Shown: positions 24,340 through 33,266, counted from the stretch's first letter. The stretch is DNA of 35,707 nucleotides from Deltaproteobacteria bacterium (GCA_020444165.1 JAHLLK010000065.1:1-35707); one strand, 5' to 3'. Numbers and translations: made by a program. Notes: generated from the sequence alone by a model not told the origin.

Positions 24340-24487
24340 GTGGGGTGATTCCAGTAAGCAGCTAGGAGGAAAGGTCGGCTAAGGGTTCGGATGAAATCCC
24401 TGACCATCTGGCCCCCCGTACGATCCCACGGACCGCAGGGTATTCAAGCCAGAGCGCTGTTCCTGGTAAGCCTCGCCCCACCTTTTT
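24340..24487 (+). ncRNA. Candidate structured non-coding RNA
   Basis: No gene covers this stretch, but it folds into nested helices. P1: GTGGGGTGA (24340-24348) with TCGCCCCAC (24473-24481), nine pairs including one G-T. P2: CCAG (24351) with CTGG (24463). P3: AGCAGC (24357) with GCTGTT (24456). Inside are hairpin P4 (GGTC 24373, GACC 24402) and P5 (TCTGGC 24407, GCCAGA 24448), the latter with an inner CCGT/ACGG helix. TTTTT at 24483-24487 follows P1 directly, like a terminator. A weak minus-10-like TAAAAT lies at 24334. I cannot assign it to a known family; 6S, SRP and tmRNA signatures are not visible. Confidence 0.45.
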
Positions 24488-24658
24488 CAAGGCAACCAGG
24501 AAAAGCAGGACCCCCACTTTCAAGACTCTCAGAAGACTAGAGAGCCTTACCGTAGCACAAGAAAAAGGCAGGGGTAATAAAAAACCTACAAACTGTAAAT
24601 ATGCATAGATTATGACGAAAAAGGAGCACCCCGATAGACTAACGCCCTCTCACCAAAC
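24488..24658. other. Intergenic, no gene seen
   Basis: An AT-rich stretch with A-runs (24568-24573, 24588-24593). I see no convincing open frame, RNA gene or repeat. Confidence 0.5.
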
Positions 24659-24706
24659 AACAGCTCAGGGACATCCCCGTACGGGTGAGGATGTCCCTGA
24701 GCTGTT
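24652..24706 (-). terminator. Terminator of the small dimeric-barrel gene
   Basis: Perfect 18-bp arms at 24659-24676 and 24689-24706 with a 12-base loop, five bases after the stop at 24712, followed on the minus strand by GGTTTGG. Only a modest T-run. Confidence 0.7.
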
Positions 24707-24711
24707 CCCGC

Positions 24712-24993
24712 CTAGGCCACGTCGTAGATGCGCACGTCAGGGGCGGCGTCCAAGTAGGGTTTCAGCTCGCTTACCACGTCCTGGGTGAACAGCTCGCTTT
24801 GCAGATAGGCGTTGGCCTCGGCCACGCTGGCGAAGCCGTGCAGCACCTGCACGTCCTCGTCGCGGATCAACAGCTCCTTGGACTTGGCGCCCTTGATCTG
24901 CTGCAGGAAGGGCTCCTTGTATTTGTTGTACACCCCGGCGGCGGCGGCGCGGTTCCCGCTGGCGATTTTCAGGGTAATTTCCAGATAAGCCAT
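24712..24993 (-). CDS. Small protein resembling dimeric alpha-beta barrel proteins, 93 aa
   Basis: MAYLEITLKIASGNRAAAAG onwards: a short beta-strand, a long helix with KYKEPFLQQIKGAK, a second strand ELLIRDEDVQVLHGF, and a helix FASVAEANAYLQSELF. This alternation and the length match the antibiotic-biosynthesis monooxygenase-like/dimeric ferredoxin fold. No active-site residues are recognisable, and the assignment rests only on pattern. GGAGAA lies before the ATG. Confidence 0.6.
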   Translation of the reverse strand: MAYLEITLKIASGNRAAAAGVYNKYKEPFLQQIKGAKSKELLIRDEDVQVLHGFASVAEANAYLQSELFTQDVVSELKPYLDAAPDVRIYDVA

Positions 24994-25380
24994 GGTTATT
25001 CTCCACTTTGTGGTGGTGGGTTTTCAGCCGTATAAGGGTTGCTTAAATGATAATCCCCCTAGTCTTTAGGGAGAAGCAGTCTTTTAAGGCCCGATGTGTT
25101 TATCTGGAAAATCGCGAGGATGCCGAACCAGCCAGCCTGGCCGGGTTCGGGGCCTGACGCGCGCGGCCCGGGCTGGGGTCAGCGAGAAATCACCTGGGGA
25201 TTGGAGGGCGCCCCTTGCCGGGGGGCGGGGGCTTAGAGTAAAAATGACTCCATGCTTACGAAAGCGACTTGAGCATGCCGCGCCGGCCCCGTCTCCGGGG
25301 CGGGCCGGGCCCGGCTCATGGCGGCCCTGGCGCACCAGTTTTTGTCTTCTGTCGGCCAACCCAGCGGGGAATGAACATAC
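24994..25380. other. Intergenic leader before the large kinase gene
   Basis: Contains a strong hairpin (CCGAACC at 25123-25129 with GGTTCGG at 25144-25150, plus GCCA/TGGC inside) and a GC-rich structured stretch to about 25230. TTGCCG near 25217 and TAAAAA near 25241 could be a weak promoter. No gene is seen. Confidence 0.4.
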
Positions 25381-28300
25381 ATGCGGGAATTCAAAGGCTA
25401 CGTCGGTTGCGAGAAAATCTATGAAAGCTCCACCTCCCTGGTCTTTCGGGGGCGTCGCGCCTCGGACGACGAGCCGGTGGTGATCAAGATGCTAAAGGGC
25501 GTGCGCCCTTCCATCAAGGAACTGGCCCGCTACCGCAGCGAGTACCGGCATCTCAGCTCCTTGGACCTGCCCTCGGTGATCGCGGTCAAGGCGCTGGAGG
25601 AGTTCGGCCACAGCCTCCTCCTGATCACCGAGGACTACGGGGCGGATTCCCTGAAGCTGCACGCCGCCCGCGGCCGCTTCCCCCTGCCGGAGCTGTTGGC
25701 CATCTTCATCGCGGTGGCCGAGAGCCTGAGCCTGTTGCACGAGCGCTATATCGTGCACAAGGACATCAACCCCTCCAACATCGTCTACAACCCGGTCACC
25801 AAGGTCTGCAAGCTCATCGACTTCGGCTTGGCCGTGCGCATCTCGCCCACCAACCCCGGCCAGAGGCAGAACAACGCCCTGGAAGGCACCCTGGCCTACA
25901 TCTCGCCCGAACAGACCGGGCGCATGAACCGGCAGATCGACTACCGCACGGACCTCTACTCCCTGGGCGTCACCATGTACGAGCTGCTCACCGGACGGCT
26001 GCCCTTTGAGGCCGCGCACCCCATCGAACTGGTGCACGCCCACATCGCCGGCACTCCCCGGCCGGCTCACGAGGTCAACCCCGCGGTGCCCCCGATCCTC
26101 TCGGCCATGGTGGCCAAGCTCATGGCCAAGATGGCCGAGGAGCGCTACCAGAGCGCGGCCGGCCTGTTGGCCGACCTGGAAATCTGCCGGGACATGTTGC
26201 AGAACCTGGGCCAGATCGAGCCCTTCCCCCTGGGGCGCGAAGATCATCTCAACATCTTCTACCTGCCCCAGAAGCTCTACGGCCGCGAGGCCGAGACCGC
26301 GGCTCTCCTGGACACCTTCAACCAGGAGGTGCTGGAGGCCCGCCACACCGCCTTTCTCCTGGTGTCCGGCTACTCGGGCACCGGCAAAACCTCACTGGTC
26401 AAGGAGGTGTACAAGCCCATCACCCAGAGCAAGGGCTACTTTGTGGAGGGCAAGTTCGACCAGCACCAGCGGGCCATCCCCTACTTCGCTTTCAAACAGG
26501 CCCTGGGCGGGCTGGTGAACGCCTGGCTGGCCGAAAGCGGCGAGCGCCTGGCCACGGTGGCCGCCGGCCTGCAAGAAGCCCTGGGCGCGGTGGGGCAGGT
26601 GATGGTGGAGCTGATCCCCTCCCTGGAGCTGGTGCTGGGGTCCCAACCCGAGGTGACGCCCCTGGCCGGGGTGGAAGCGCAGAACCGCTTCAACTACGTG
26701 TGCCGCAACTTCTTCCGGGCCGCGGCCACCCCGGAGCATCCCCTGGTCATCTTCCTGGACGACCTCCAGTGGGCCGACCTGGCCTCCCTGAACCTCTTGG
26801 CCACCCTGCTCACCGACCGCGAGATCAAGAGCCTGTTCTTCATCGGCGCCTATCGGGACAACGAAACCCCGCCGTCCCATCCGCTGCTCCTGTCCCTGGA
26901 GTCGCTGGCCAAAAAGGGCATCCGGCCCCGGAGCATCCACATCGGCAACCTGGGCGAGGACGACGTGGCCCTGTTGGGTCAGGACGCCCTGCACGCCCCG
27001 GCCGGCAACGTGCGGGAGCTGGCCCGCCTGATCCACAAGAAGACCCTGGGCAACCCCTTTTTCGTGACCCAGTTCCTGAAGACGCTGTACGCCGACGGGC
27101 TCATCGCCTTTGACACCCGGGCCCGGCAATGGCGCTGGGACCCGGCGGAGATCCGGCAGCGGGACATCCCGGATGACGTGGTGCAGCTCATGGCCGACAA
27201 GATCGCCACCCTCTCGCCGGACACCCAGGCCCTGTTGAAGCTGGCCGCCTGCATCGGCAACGCCTTCAGCCTGGACACCCTGGGCGTCATCTCCCCGAGC
27301 GAGGGGGACCAGCTCCGGGAGGACCTGCGCGAGGCCGTGAGCGAGGGGCTGATCATCGCCAATGATCTGACCAGCTTCCGCTTCTCCCACGACCGCATCC
27401 AGCAGGCCTGTTACTCCCTGATGCGGAACCGGGAGGTCATGCACCTCCAGATCGGCCGGCTCTTGCTCCTGAGCTGGGACCGCGAGGGGGCGGGGGAGCG
27501 CGTCTTCGAGGTGGTGAACCAGCTCGATGAAGCCCGCGGCCTGATCACCGACCCGTCCGAGCGGGTGGAGCTGGCCCGGCTGAACCTGCAAGCCGGCCAG
27601 CGGGCCAAGGACGGCAACGCCTACGCCGCGGCCATCCGCTATCTCACCCTGGCCCGGGACCTGCTGCCGCCCACGGCCTGGCAGGGGCTCTACGCGTTGA
27701 CCTTCACCATTCACTGCGAGCTGGCCCAGTGCCTGCACTACGCCGGGGAGACCAGTGAGCTGGCGGAATTGTTCCAGACCCTGCTCACCCGCTCCGCCAG
27801 CCTGGAGGACACCATCCAGGTGCACATGATCCGCATGTTGCACCACCATCTGGCCGGCGACTATGCCGGCGCGGTGGCGATCCAGAAGGAGGCCCTGGCC
27901 CTGTTGGGGGTGGAGGTCACGGACGAGAATCTCTCCGCCCAGTTGCAGGAGGAGCTGGCCAGCGTGGGCGGGCTTTTGGGCGAGCGCAGCATCGAAAGCC
28001 TGGAGCACGCGAAGCTCCTGGACTCGCCGCGCCACGAGATGATCATGGACATCCTCATGGAGTTGTGGACCAGCGCCTACCTGGCTTCCCAGTTGGAGTT
28101 GGTGGCCTGGTCCTCCTGCAAGATGACCAACATCTCCCTGGAGCATGGCAACAACCACCTCACCTCCTACGGCTACATGAACTACGCCTTTGTGTGCGTG
28201 GCCCTGTTGGGCCAGTACGAGGTGGGCCACCGCTTCGGCCAGGTGGCCATCCGCCTGGCCGACCGCTTTGACGACCTTTTGATGCGGGGCAAGGCCTACC

Positions 28301-30429
28301 TCCTGTTCGCGGTGTTCATCAACCACTGGCGGGCGCCCTTGATCTCCTCGCAGGAGTACAGCCTGAAATCCTTCCCCCTCCTGGTGGAGAACGGCGACTG
28401 GACCTATGCCGGCTACTGCGCGGAGTTCGCCATCTCCGACCCCACCATCTGCGGGGTCTCCTGCCCGGAGCTGCACGCCGAGGCGCTCCGCTACCTCCCC
28501 TTCCTGTTGAACAACGCGCCCGTGGTGTTGGACGAGTTCGTCCGGCCCGCCTGCCTGAACCCCTTGTTGCAGCTCTTGGGGCTCACCAGGAGCGATCACA
28601 CCTTTGACGATGACGACTTCAGCGAAGCCAAGTTCCTGACCGACTACCAGGCCAACCCCCTGGCCCTGTCCTATTACTATGTGGCCAAGCTTCGGAGCCT
28701 CTATTGGTTCGGCTATCTGGACGAAGCCATGGCCATGCTGGACAAGGCCGACTTCGTGGCCACCATCGCCCTGGCCCAGGCCAAGGTGCCGGAGATGTTC
28801 TTCTTCGCCTGCCTCACCGTGTGGGCCGCTTGGGAAAACCTGGGCGAGGAGGACCGGCAGCGGAGCCTGGCCCTGGTGGATGGTTATCAGGAAAAGATGC
28901 AGGTCTGGGCCGAGAACAGCCCGGCCAACTTCCGCCACAAGCACACCCTGGTGGAGGCGGAGCGGGCCCGGGTGGCGGGCCGGGACTGGGAGGCGCTCCG
29001 GCTCTATGAAGCGGCCATCACCGAGGCCCAGGAGGCCGGTTACGTGAACAACGCCGCTCTGGCCCACGAGCTTTGCGCCCGCTTCCTCCTGGCCCGCGAC
29101 CTGCCGCGCACCGCGGCCATCCACCTGACCGAGGCGCGCTACGCCTACCAGAAATGGGGCGCCAAGGCCAAGGTGGCCCACCTGGACCGCGCCTACCGCG
29201 AGCTGAACCTGGCCGCGTCCTCGGCCCGGCGCGATCCCTACAGCCTACCCTCCACCGGCACCACCCATTCCAGCAACGAAACCGACAGCAGCAGCTCGGT
29301 GCTGGACATTCTGGCCATCGTCGAGGCTTCCCAGAGCCTGGCCAGCGAGATCAACCTGGAAAAGCTCCTGAACAAGCTGATGGTCATCGTTTCGGAGAAC
29401 GCCGGGGCCAACCGCGCGGTGTTGCTCTCCCAGCAGGGAGAGGGCTGGCGCATCACGGCCGAGAACCGCACCGGGTGGGAGGAAGTGGCCATCAATCTGG
29501 GCGAGGAGGGCGGGGCGGACCTGGCCACGGCCCTGCCGCTGGGCCTGGTGAACTTCTGCGCCCGCAAGCAGGAGCCCATCGTCTTGGGCTCGGCCTCCAA
29601 GAGCGGGGCCTTTATCAACGACCCCTACTTCGCTTCCGCGGACACCAAGTCGGCCCTGGCCCTGCCCCTGATGCATTCGCGCGACCTCAAGGGCATGCTG
29701 TACCTGGAAAACACGCTGTTGGAGGACGCCTTCACCCGGAAGCACATCAAGGTGCTGGAGCTGTTGTCCACCCAGATCGCCATCTCTATTGAGAATGCCA
29801 ATTTCTACAAGGAGTTGGGCCAGTTGGTGGAGCAGCGCACCGCCGAGCTGACGAACGTGAACCAGGAGCTGCAGGCGGCCAACCACCAGTTGGAGAAGAT
29901 ATCCCACATCGACGGGCTGACCCAGATCTACAACCGGCGCTACCTGGACGAATTCATCGCGCGGGAATGGAAGCGCCACCAGCGCTCACAGAAGGACTTC
30001 GCCCTGATCATCTGCGATATCGACTATTTCAAGCAGTACAACGACATCTACGGCCATCTGGAGGGGGACCGCTGTTTGAAGGCCATCGCCCACGCCATCG
30101 ACCAGGTGGCCAGCCGCCCCGGCGATCTGGTGGCCCGCTACGGCGGCGAGGAGTTCGTGCTGGTGCTCTCGGAAACCAACCTGGCGGGAGTCAAGCACAT
30201 CATCGCCAAGATCCAGAGCAGCGTGCGCGAACTGGCCATCCCCCACTCCAGTTCCCAGGTGGGCCCCTTCGTCACCCTGAGCCTCGGCGCGCTCCATGTC
30301 GTCCCCCCGGCCGACCTGGAGGCCCGGGATGCGCTCTACTCCGCGGACCTGACCCTCTACGCGGCCAAGAGCCAGGGGCGGAACCGGGCGGTGGTGACGG
30401 AGGAGGTGAAGGCGTACCGGGAGGGGTAG
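25381..30429 (+). CDS. Ser/Thr kinase - AAA ATPase - TPR-like - GAF - diguanylate cyclase fusion
   Basis: One 1682-residue cytosolic signalling protein. Kinase domain (1-275): ATP lysine Lys36 (VIKM), HKDINPSN (126-133, Asp128 catalytic; Asn131 where many kinases have LKPxN), DFG (147-149), ISPEQTGRMNR. AAA domain (about 298-600): Walker A GYSGTGKTS (330-338), GKFDQ, Walker B IFLDDLQWAD (Asp460, Asp461). A helical TPR-like region (about 615-1290). GAF (about 1311-1478), short coiled coil (about 1480-1508), GGDEF domain (1507-1675) with intact GGEEF (1588-1592) and inhibitory I-site RPGD (1579-1582). It probably makes cyclic di-GMP under kinase/ATPase control. Related proteins usually end in a histidine kinase instead. 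No membrane segment is seen, and no partner gene is adjacent. Confidence 0.9.
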   Translation: MREFKGYVGCEKIYESSTSLVFRGRRASDDEPVVIKMLKGVRPSIKELARYRSEYRHLSSLDLPSVIAVKALEEFGHSLLLITEDYGADSLKLHAARGRFPLPELLAIFIAVAESLSLLHERYIVHKDINPSNIVYNPVTKVCKLIDFGLAVRISPTNPGQRQNNALEGTLAYISPEQTGRMNRQIDYRTDLYSLGVTMYELLTGRLPFEAAHPIELVHAHIAGTPRPAHEVNPAVPPILSAMVAKLMAKMAEERYQSAAGLLADLEICRDMLQNLGQIEPFPLGREDHLNIFYLPQKLYGREAETAALLDTFNQEVLEARHTAFLLVSGYSGTGKTSLVKEVYKPITQSKGYFVEGKFDQHQRAIPYFAFKQALGGLVNAWLAESGERLATVAAGLQEALGAVGQVMVELIPSLELVLGSQPEVTPLAGVEAQNRFNYVCRNFFRAAATPEHPLVIFLDDLQWADLASLNLLATLLTDREIKSLFFIGAYRDNETPPSHPLLLSLESLAKKGIRPRSIHIGNLGEDDVALLGQDALHAPAGNVRELARLIHKKTLGNPFFVTQFLKTLYADGLIAFDTRARQWRWDPAEIRQRDIPDDVVQLMADKIATLSPDTQALLKLAACIGNAFSLDTLGVISPSEGDQLREDLREAVSEGLIIANDLTSFRFSHDRIQQACYSLMRNREVMHLQIGRLLLLSWDREGAGERVFEVVNQLDEARGLITDPSERVELARLNLQAGQRAKDGNAYAAAIRYLTLARDLLPPTAWQGLYALTFTIHCELAQCLHYAGETSELAELFQTLLTRSASLEDTIQVHMIRMLHHHLAGDYAGAVAIQKEALALLGVEVTDENLSAQLQEELASVGGLLGERSIESLEHAKLLDSPRHEMIMDILMELWTSAYLASQLELVAWSSCKMTNISLEHGNNHLTSYGYMNYAFVCVALLGQYEVGHRFGQVAIRLADRFDDLLMRGKAYLLFAVFINHWRAPLISSQEYSLKSFPLLVENGDWTYAGYCAEFAISDPTICGVSCPELHAEALRYLPFLLNNAPVVLDEFVRPACLNPLLQLLGLTRSDHTFDDDDFSEAKFLTDYQANPLALSYYYVAKLRSLYWFGYLDEAMAMLDKADFVATIALAQAKVPEMFFFACLTVWAAWENLGEEDRQRSLALVDGYQEKMQVWAENSPANFRHKHTLVEAERARVAGRDWEALRLYEAAITEAQEAGYVNNAALAHELCARFLLARDLPRTAAIHLTEARYAYQKWGAKAKVAHLDRAYRELNLAASSARRDPYSLPSTGTTHSSNETDSSSSVLDILAIVEASQSLASEINLEKLLNKLMVIVSENAGANRAVLLSQQGEGWRITAENRTGWEEVAINLGEEGGADLATALPLGLVNFCARKQEPIVLGSASKSGAFINDPYFASADTKSALALPLMHSRDLKGMLYLENTLLEDAFTRKHIKVLELLSTQIAISIENANFYKELGQLVEQRTAELTNVNQELQAANHQLEKISHIDGLTQIYNRRYLDEFIAREWKRHQRSQKDFALIICDIDYFKQYNDIYGHLEGDRCLKAIAHAIDQVASRPGDLVARYGGEEFVLVLSETNLAGVKHIIAKIQSSVRELAIPHSSSQVGPFVTLSLGALHVVPPADLEARDALYSADLTLYAAKSQGRNRAVVTEEVKAYREG

Positions 30430-30518
30430 GGGGGGGAGGAGGCCCCTCTCCCGGTAACTGCGGAAGATTAGGATACAGGCCCGGCCCCAGTTGACCAAAA
30501 CCGGGCGCCCGGGCCGTT
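30430..30518. other. Convergent gap between kinase and cytochrome genes
   Basis: Eighty-nine bases with a weak GC-rich hairpin (GGCCCGG... CCGGGC near 30478-30516). No gene and no T-run, so termination here is uncertain. Confidence 0.35.
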
Positions 30519-31769
30519 CTACTTACCCGCGTTCGTCGGGAACAGCTCCCCCACCGCCACCGTCTTTTGCCAGTCGTGAATCACGATCCCGTCGCCCGGC
30601 CGCAACTCGTAGGTCAGCCGCAGGTTCAACCGCACCGCGGGGGTGGGCGCGGCGAGCCTGATCTCGAACTCCTCGCGTTTGGGCGCGAAGGGCTGCAAGG
30701 AGGTGTCCCGCAGGATGCCGAGCTTCTTGTCCGGCCCCACTACCATGAGCGGCTCCAGGCTGTCGCTGCACTGGGGCATGTAGATGCGTTGCGTCTGGAA
30801 TATGGTGGCTCCCCCCTGGTCTTGCGCGGTCAGTTCCATGACCACCTGGGCCCGGGAGGGTCAGCCGTCGGGCAGGCGATGCCCGGCCAGGTTCCGCACC
30901 GTGGCCGTAACCACCACCATGGGTTGGTGTTTCCCCTGGTTGTTCTGGAAGGAGTAGGGCAGCACCTCCACGGCCAGGGGCAGGGCGGCCTGGTACAGCT
31001 TGGCCGCGGTGGCCCGGTCGCTGAACTCGGGCGGGAAGGTGTGGTCCTTGCCCTTCATGTGGCAATCCAGGCAGGTCTGGGAGCCGCCATTGGCCACGTA
31101 GGCGTGCAGATAGCTGCCGTAAAGGGTGGCGCACTGGACCGGCGGGGTGAACTCGAAATTGGGCCCCAGGCCGTGGCACTGGCCGCAAAAGGCCGGCGAG
31201 GCCAGGAAGGCGCTACGGCGCACCGTCTTGAACTCGCCCTGGTGCTCCGCGGGCAGGTCGCGCCCGCCGTAGAGCACGCCAGGGGCGGGCCGGTGGTGGG
31301 CCACGGCCTTGTCCCGGTGGCAGACCAGGCAGCCGATATTCACCCGGGCCAGGGTGGCCTTGTCTTCCCGCCACATCACCTGGGCCAGCTCCCGGGCCAC
31401 GCCATCGCCGGCCGCGAAGAGTTGAGGCAAATGGCATTTGGCGCAGGGGAAATTGGCCAGGGTGGCGTCCTCGGGGGCCTTCACCGCCAACGGCCCCTTT
31501 TGCAGGTGCTTGGCCATGAAGGAATAGCCCCTGATCCCCATCCAGGGCCGGGCGTGGTGGGATTTTTGCCATTGCCGGTAGATCTCGGGGTGGCATTCCC
31601 CGCAGGCGGCCGAGTCGTAGCGGGTGATCAGCTCGGCCAGGGTGGCGGGAGAAGGGGCGGGGCCGGCCGCGCCCGCCGCCATAGCGGAACCAGGGGGGAA
31701 CAGGAGGACGCCCGCCAGCAGGGTAAGGGCGGCGAGTGCGCTCGCGAGCTTGGAGTGCCTTGTAGTCAT
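30519..31769 (-). CDS. Pentaheme cytochrome c with in-frame TGA, probable selenoprotein
   Basis: The minus frame opens at ATG 31769 (AAAGG upstream), reads 302 codons, meets a TGA at 30863-30861, and continues in the same frame for 113 codons to a TAG at 30519. Signal peptide: residues about 10-32 (ALTLLAGVLLFPPGSAMA). Five CXXCH heme sites: CGECH, CAKCH, CLVCH, CGQCH, CLDCH. ACGECHPEIYRQWQKSHHA is typical of the cytochrome c554-like family. After the hemes comes a beta-rich domain; the family pattern GHRLPDG is followed exactly by the TGA, then PSRAQVVMELTAQD, which reads as continuous homologous protein. A SECIS-like hairpin follows (separate entry). Read as selenocysteine (residue 303) it gives 416 residues. 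Nonsense mutation or sequencing error is the alternative. A periplasmic electron carrier or oxidoreductase is likely; substrate unknown. Confidence 0.75.
30826..30845 (-). promoter_or_regulatory. Candidate bacterial SECIS element
   Basis: Downstream of the in-frame TGA (30861), GTGGTCA (30845-30839) pairs with TGACCGC (30832-30826), seven pairs with one G-T wobble, enclosing the loop TGGAAC. Twenty-two bases separate the TGA from the loop, within the 16-37 range of the published bacterial SECIS model, and a G is among the first two loop bases as that model requires. SelB binding is inferred, not shown. Confidence 0.6.
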
Positions 31770-32022
31770 GCTTTGCCTTTCCCGACCGGCGCACTCGGGG
31801 AATGATTAACCGCCGAGGCCGTCTCGCGCACCCCTTAATGGGCGGCAGGCGACCGCTCGCCGGCGGAGCAGCGGAAGGTTGGGTAAGTTTAGTGGTTTCA
31901 AGGGAAAACCACCATAAGAGATGGATGATTTGATGAGAATGTTGGGATAGGCTGAGGGGAGTGAAGCTCCCCCGAGTTGTGGACACATCGAAAAGCGTGC
32001 ATAACGCGCTTGGCGGGGTTCC
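31770..32022. other. Intergenic with probable IS3-type end
   Basis: Between the cytochrome start and the transposase scrap. Near 31955-31975 a GGGGAG...CTCCCC hairpin and then GTTGTGGACACATCG (about 31976-31990) resemble the end of an IS3-family element. No intact gene is seen. Confidence 0.4.
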
Positions 32023-32091
32023 ATGGGCAAGAGGCGTTGGAGCTATACTCGGGAGATAAAGCTAGAAGGCGTACGCGTTAACCGCACCTGA
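32023..32091 (+). pseudogene. N-terminal scrap of an IS3-family transposase OrfA
   Basis: An ATG opens a 22-residue frame MGKRRWSYTREIKLEGVR, which matches the very N-terminus of IS3/IS911-type OrfA proteins (xYTREFKLEAVR) that precedes their helix-turn-helix. A TGA at 32089 ends it and no further transposase follows, so the element is broken. It marks an old insertion between the cytochrome and desaturase genes. Confidence 0.6.
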
Positions 32092-32144
32092 CCTGCGCGA
32101 GGAACCTGCCTTACACCACGTCAGCTTTGGCATATCACCCCAGA

Positions 32145-33185
32145 TCATTGGTCGGCAGGAAAGGCAACCATTTGCTGCCGAGCTTCATCCCACAATTTCA
32201 GTCGCACACAGGACACGCTTCTCAGAATGGTAAGCGGTGCCTTGGCTTGCAGGGCCGGAACGGCGTCATAACAATCTTTCAGATGATAATTGGGTATCCT
32301 CGGGCTTAGATGGTGGACATGGTGATAGCCGATGTTGCTGGACAACCATCGCAGCACCGGCGGCAATTGGTAAAACGAACTGCCTTCCATGGCCGCCCGC
32401 AACGGCTCCCAGTCACCTTTGCGGGCCCAATAACCGCCAGGAAACTGGTGCTGGACGTAAAACAGCCAGATCCCCGCCGCCCCTGCGAACCAAAAAGCCG
32501 GCAACTGGATCAAAAGGTATGTTCGCCATCCAAACAGCCAATTGGCAAGCAATATCGCGGCAATGATAAGCAAGTTGGTATACAGCACGCTCAAGCGCTG
32601 CTTGCGTTTCACTTCGCGAGTGGGAAGGCGGTTGGCGAATATAAAAGTGAACACGGCGCCCAGCCCCAACATTATGATGGGATTGCGGTAGAGCCTGTAT
32701 TGCAAACGTTTTGTCTTGGCTGAGTTCTCATACTCCTTCAGGGTCATGGTCCAGATGTCGCCAAACCCCCGCGCATCGAGATTTGCGTAGGTGGCATGGT
32801 GGCGCAGGTGGGCATAGCGCCAATCTTCGAATGGGGTGAACACCAGTACGCCAAGAATATAGCCGAACACCGTGTTGAGACCTTGCCGCTTGAAAAGCGA
32901 ACCATGCACACAGTCATGAAACAATATGAAAATCCGGACAAGGAAAGATCCGGCGACAAGGGCTAGGAGCAGAGTCAGGGCATAAGGGTAGCCGAGTTGA
33001 ACCGAACGAACCATCAGGTACCACAGCAAGCCGTAAGGTAGCAGTGTGTTGAGCAGTTGAAATATGGCTTTGCCGCTATTGGAGTGCCGAAAGGACGTCA
33101 ATTCCTGGTACCATTCAGGCCACTTGCGTCCGGGCTGCAAATTCTCGATGACTTCTTTGGGCTCTATTGCTTCGGAATCTCCCAC
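32145..33185 (-). CDS. Fatty acid desaturase (membrane, three-histidine-box type)
   Basis: A 346-residue diiron enzyme of the membrane desaturase family that introduces a double bond into acyl chains using O2. The histidine boxes are HDCVHG, HLRHH and HHVHH, separated by hydrophobic segments (LLPYGLLWYLMV, LTLLLALVAGSFLV, LLIIAAILLANWLF). It resembles DesA/omega-6 types. The start is a GTG with GGAG six bases upstream. O2 dependence is odd in an anaerobe, although brief oxygen exposure or a different use of the diiron site is possible. Its GC content is lower than the neighbours and IS scraps lie on both sides, so recent transfer is likely. Confidence 0.85.
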   Translation of the reverse strand: MGDSEAIEPKEVIENLQPGRKWPEWYQELTSFRHSNSGKAIFQLLNTLLPYGLLWYLMVRSVQLGYPYALTLLLALVAGSFLVRIFILFHDCVHGSLFKRQGLNTVFGYILGVLVFTPFEDWRYAHLRHHATYANLDARGFGDIWTMTLKEYENSAKTKRLQYRLYRNPIIMLGLGAVFTFIFANRLPTREVKRKQRLSVLYTNLLIIAAILLANWLFGWRTYLLIQLPAFWFAGAAGIWLFYVQHQFPGGYWARKGDWEPLRAAMEGSSFYQLPPVLRWLSSNIGYHHVHHLSPRIPNYHLKDCYDAVPALQAKAPLTILRSVSCVRLKLWDEARQQMVAFPADQ

Positions 33186-33237
33186 TTGTTTCTCCGAAAA
33201 AATTTTACCCGGGTAGAAATAGGTCGGTTCCTTTTCG

Positions 33238-33266
33238 ATTGTATGGCTAGGCTAGCCTTGAGTGAA
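33238..33266 (-). promoter_or_regulatory. Promoter of the desaturase gene with a palindrome in the spacer
   Basis: Minus-strand TTCACT (33266-33261) and TACAAT (33243-33238) are 17 bases apart. Inside the spacer GGCTA-GGC-TAGCC (33245-33257) is a 5-bp inverted repeat that could bind a repressor. The start would be about 33231, giving a leader of about 46 bases. Confidence 0.5.

Noticed and set aside
24268..24658. 6S RNA, SRP RNA or tmRNA as identity of the structured region
   Set aside because: Size and branch pattern differ, and the conserved SRP and tmRNA core sequences are not visible.
25081..25380. Riboswitch, for example a cyclic di-GMP type, before the cyclase fusion
   Set aside because: The leader is structured, but I do not see the conserved cores of known cyclic di-GMP riboswitches.
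26392..29181. A 929-codon open frame on the minus strand
   Set aside because: It mirrors the kinase-AAA-GGDEF gene; its product is low-complexity Gly/Gln/His/Leu-rich with no domain, typical of a high-GC antisense frame.
30519..30845. Separate 108-aa gene after the cytochrome
   Set aside because: It lies in the same frame as the cytochrome, has no ribosome site before its ATG, and continues the same domain past the TGA.
30567..31805. A 412-codon plus-strand frame across the cytochrome
   Set aside because: Antisense shadow of the heme protein; the real strand has five CXXCH motifs and a signal peptide.
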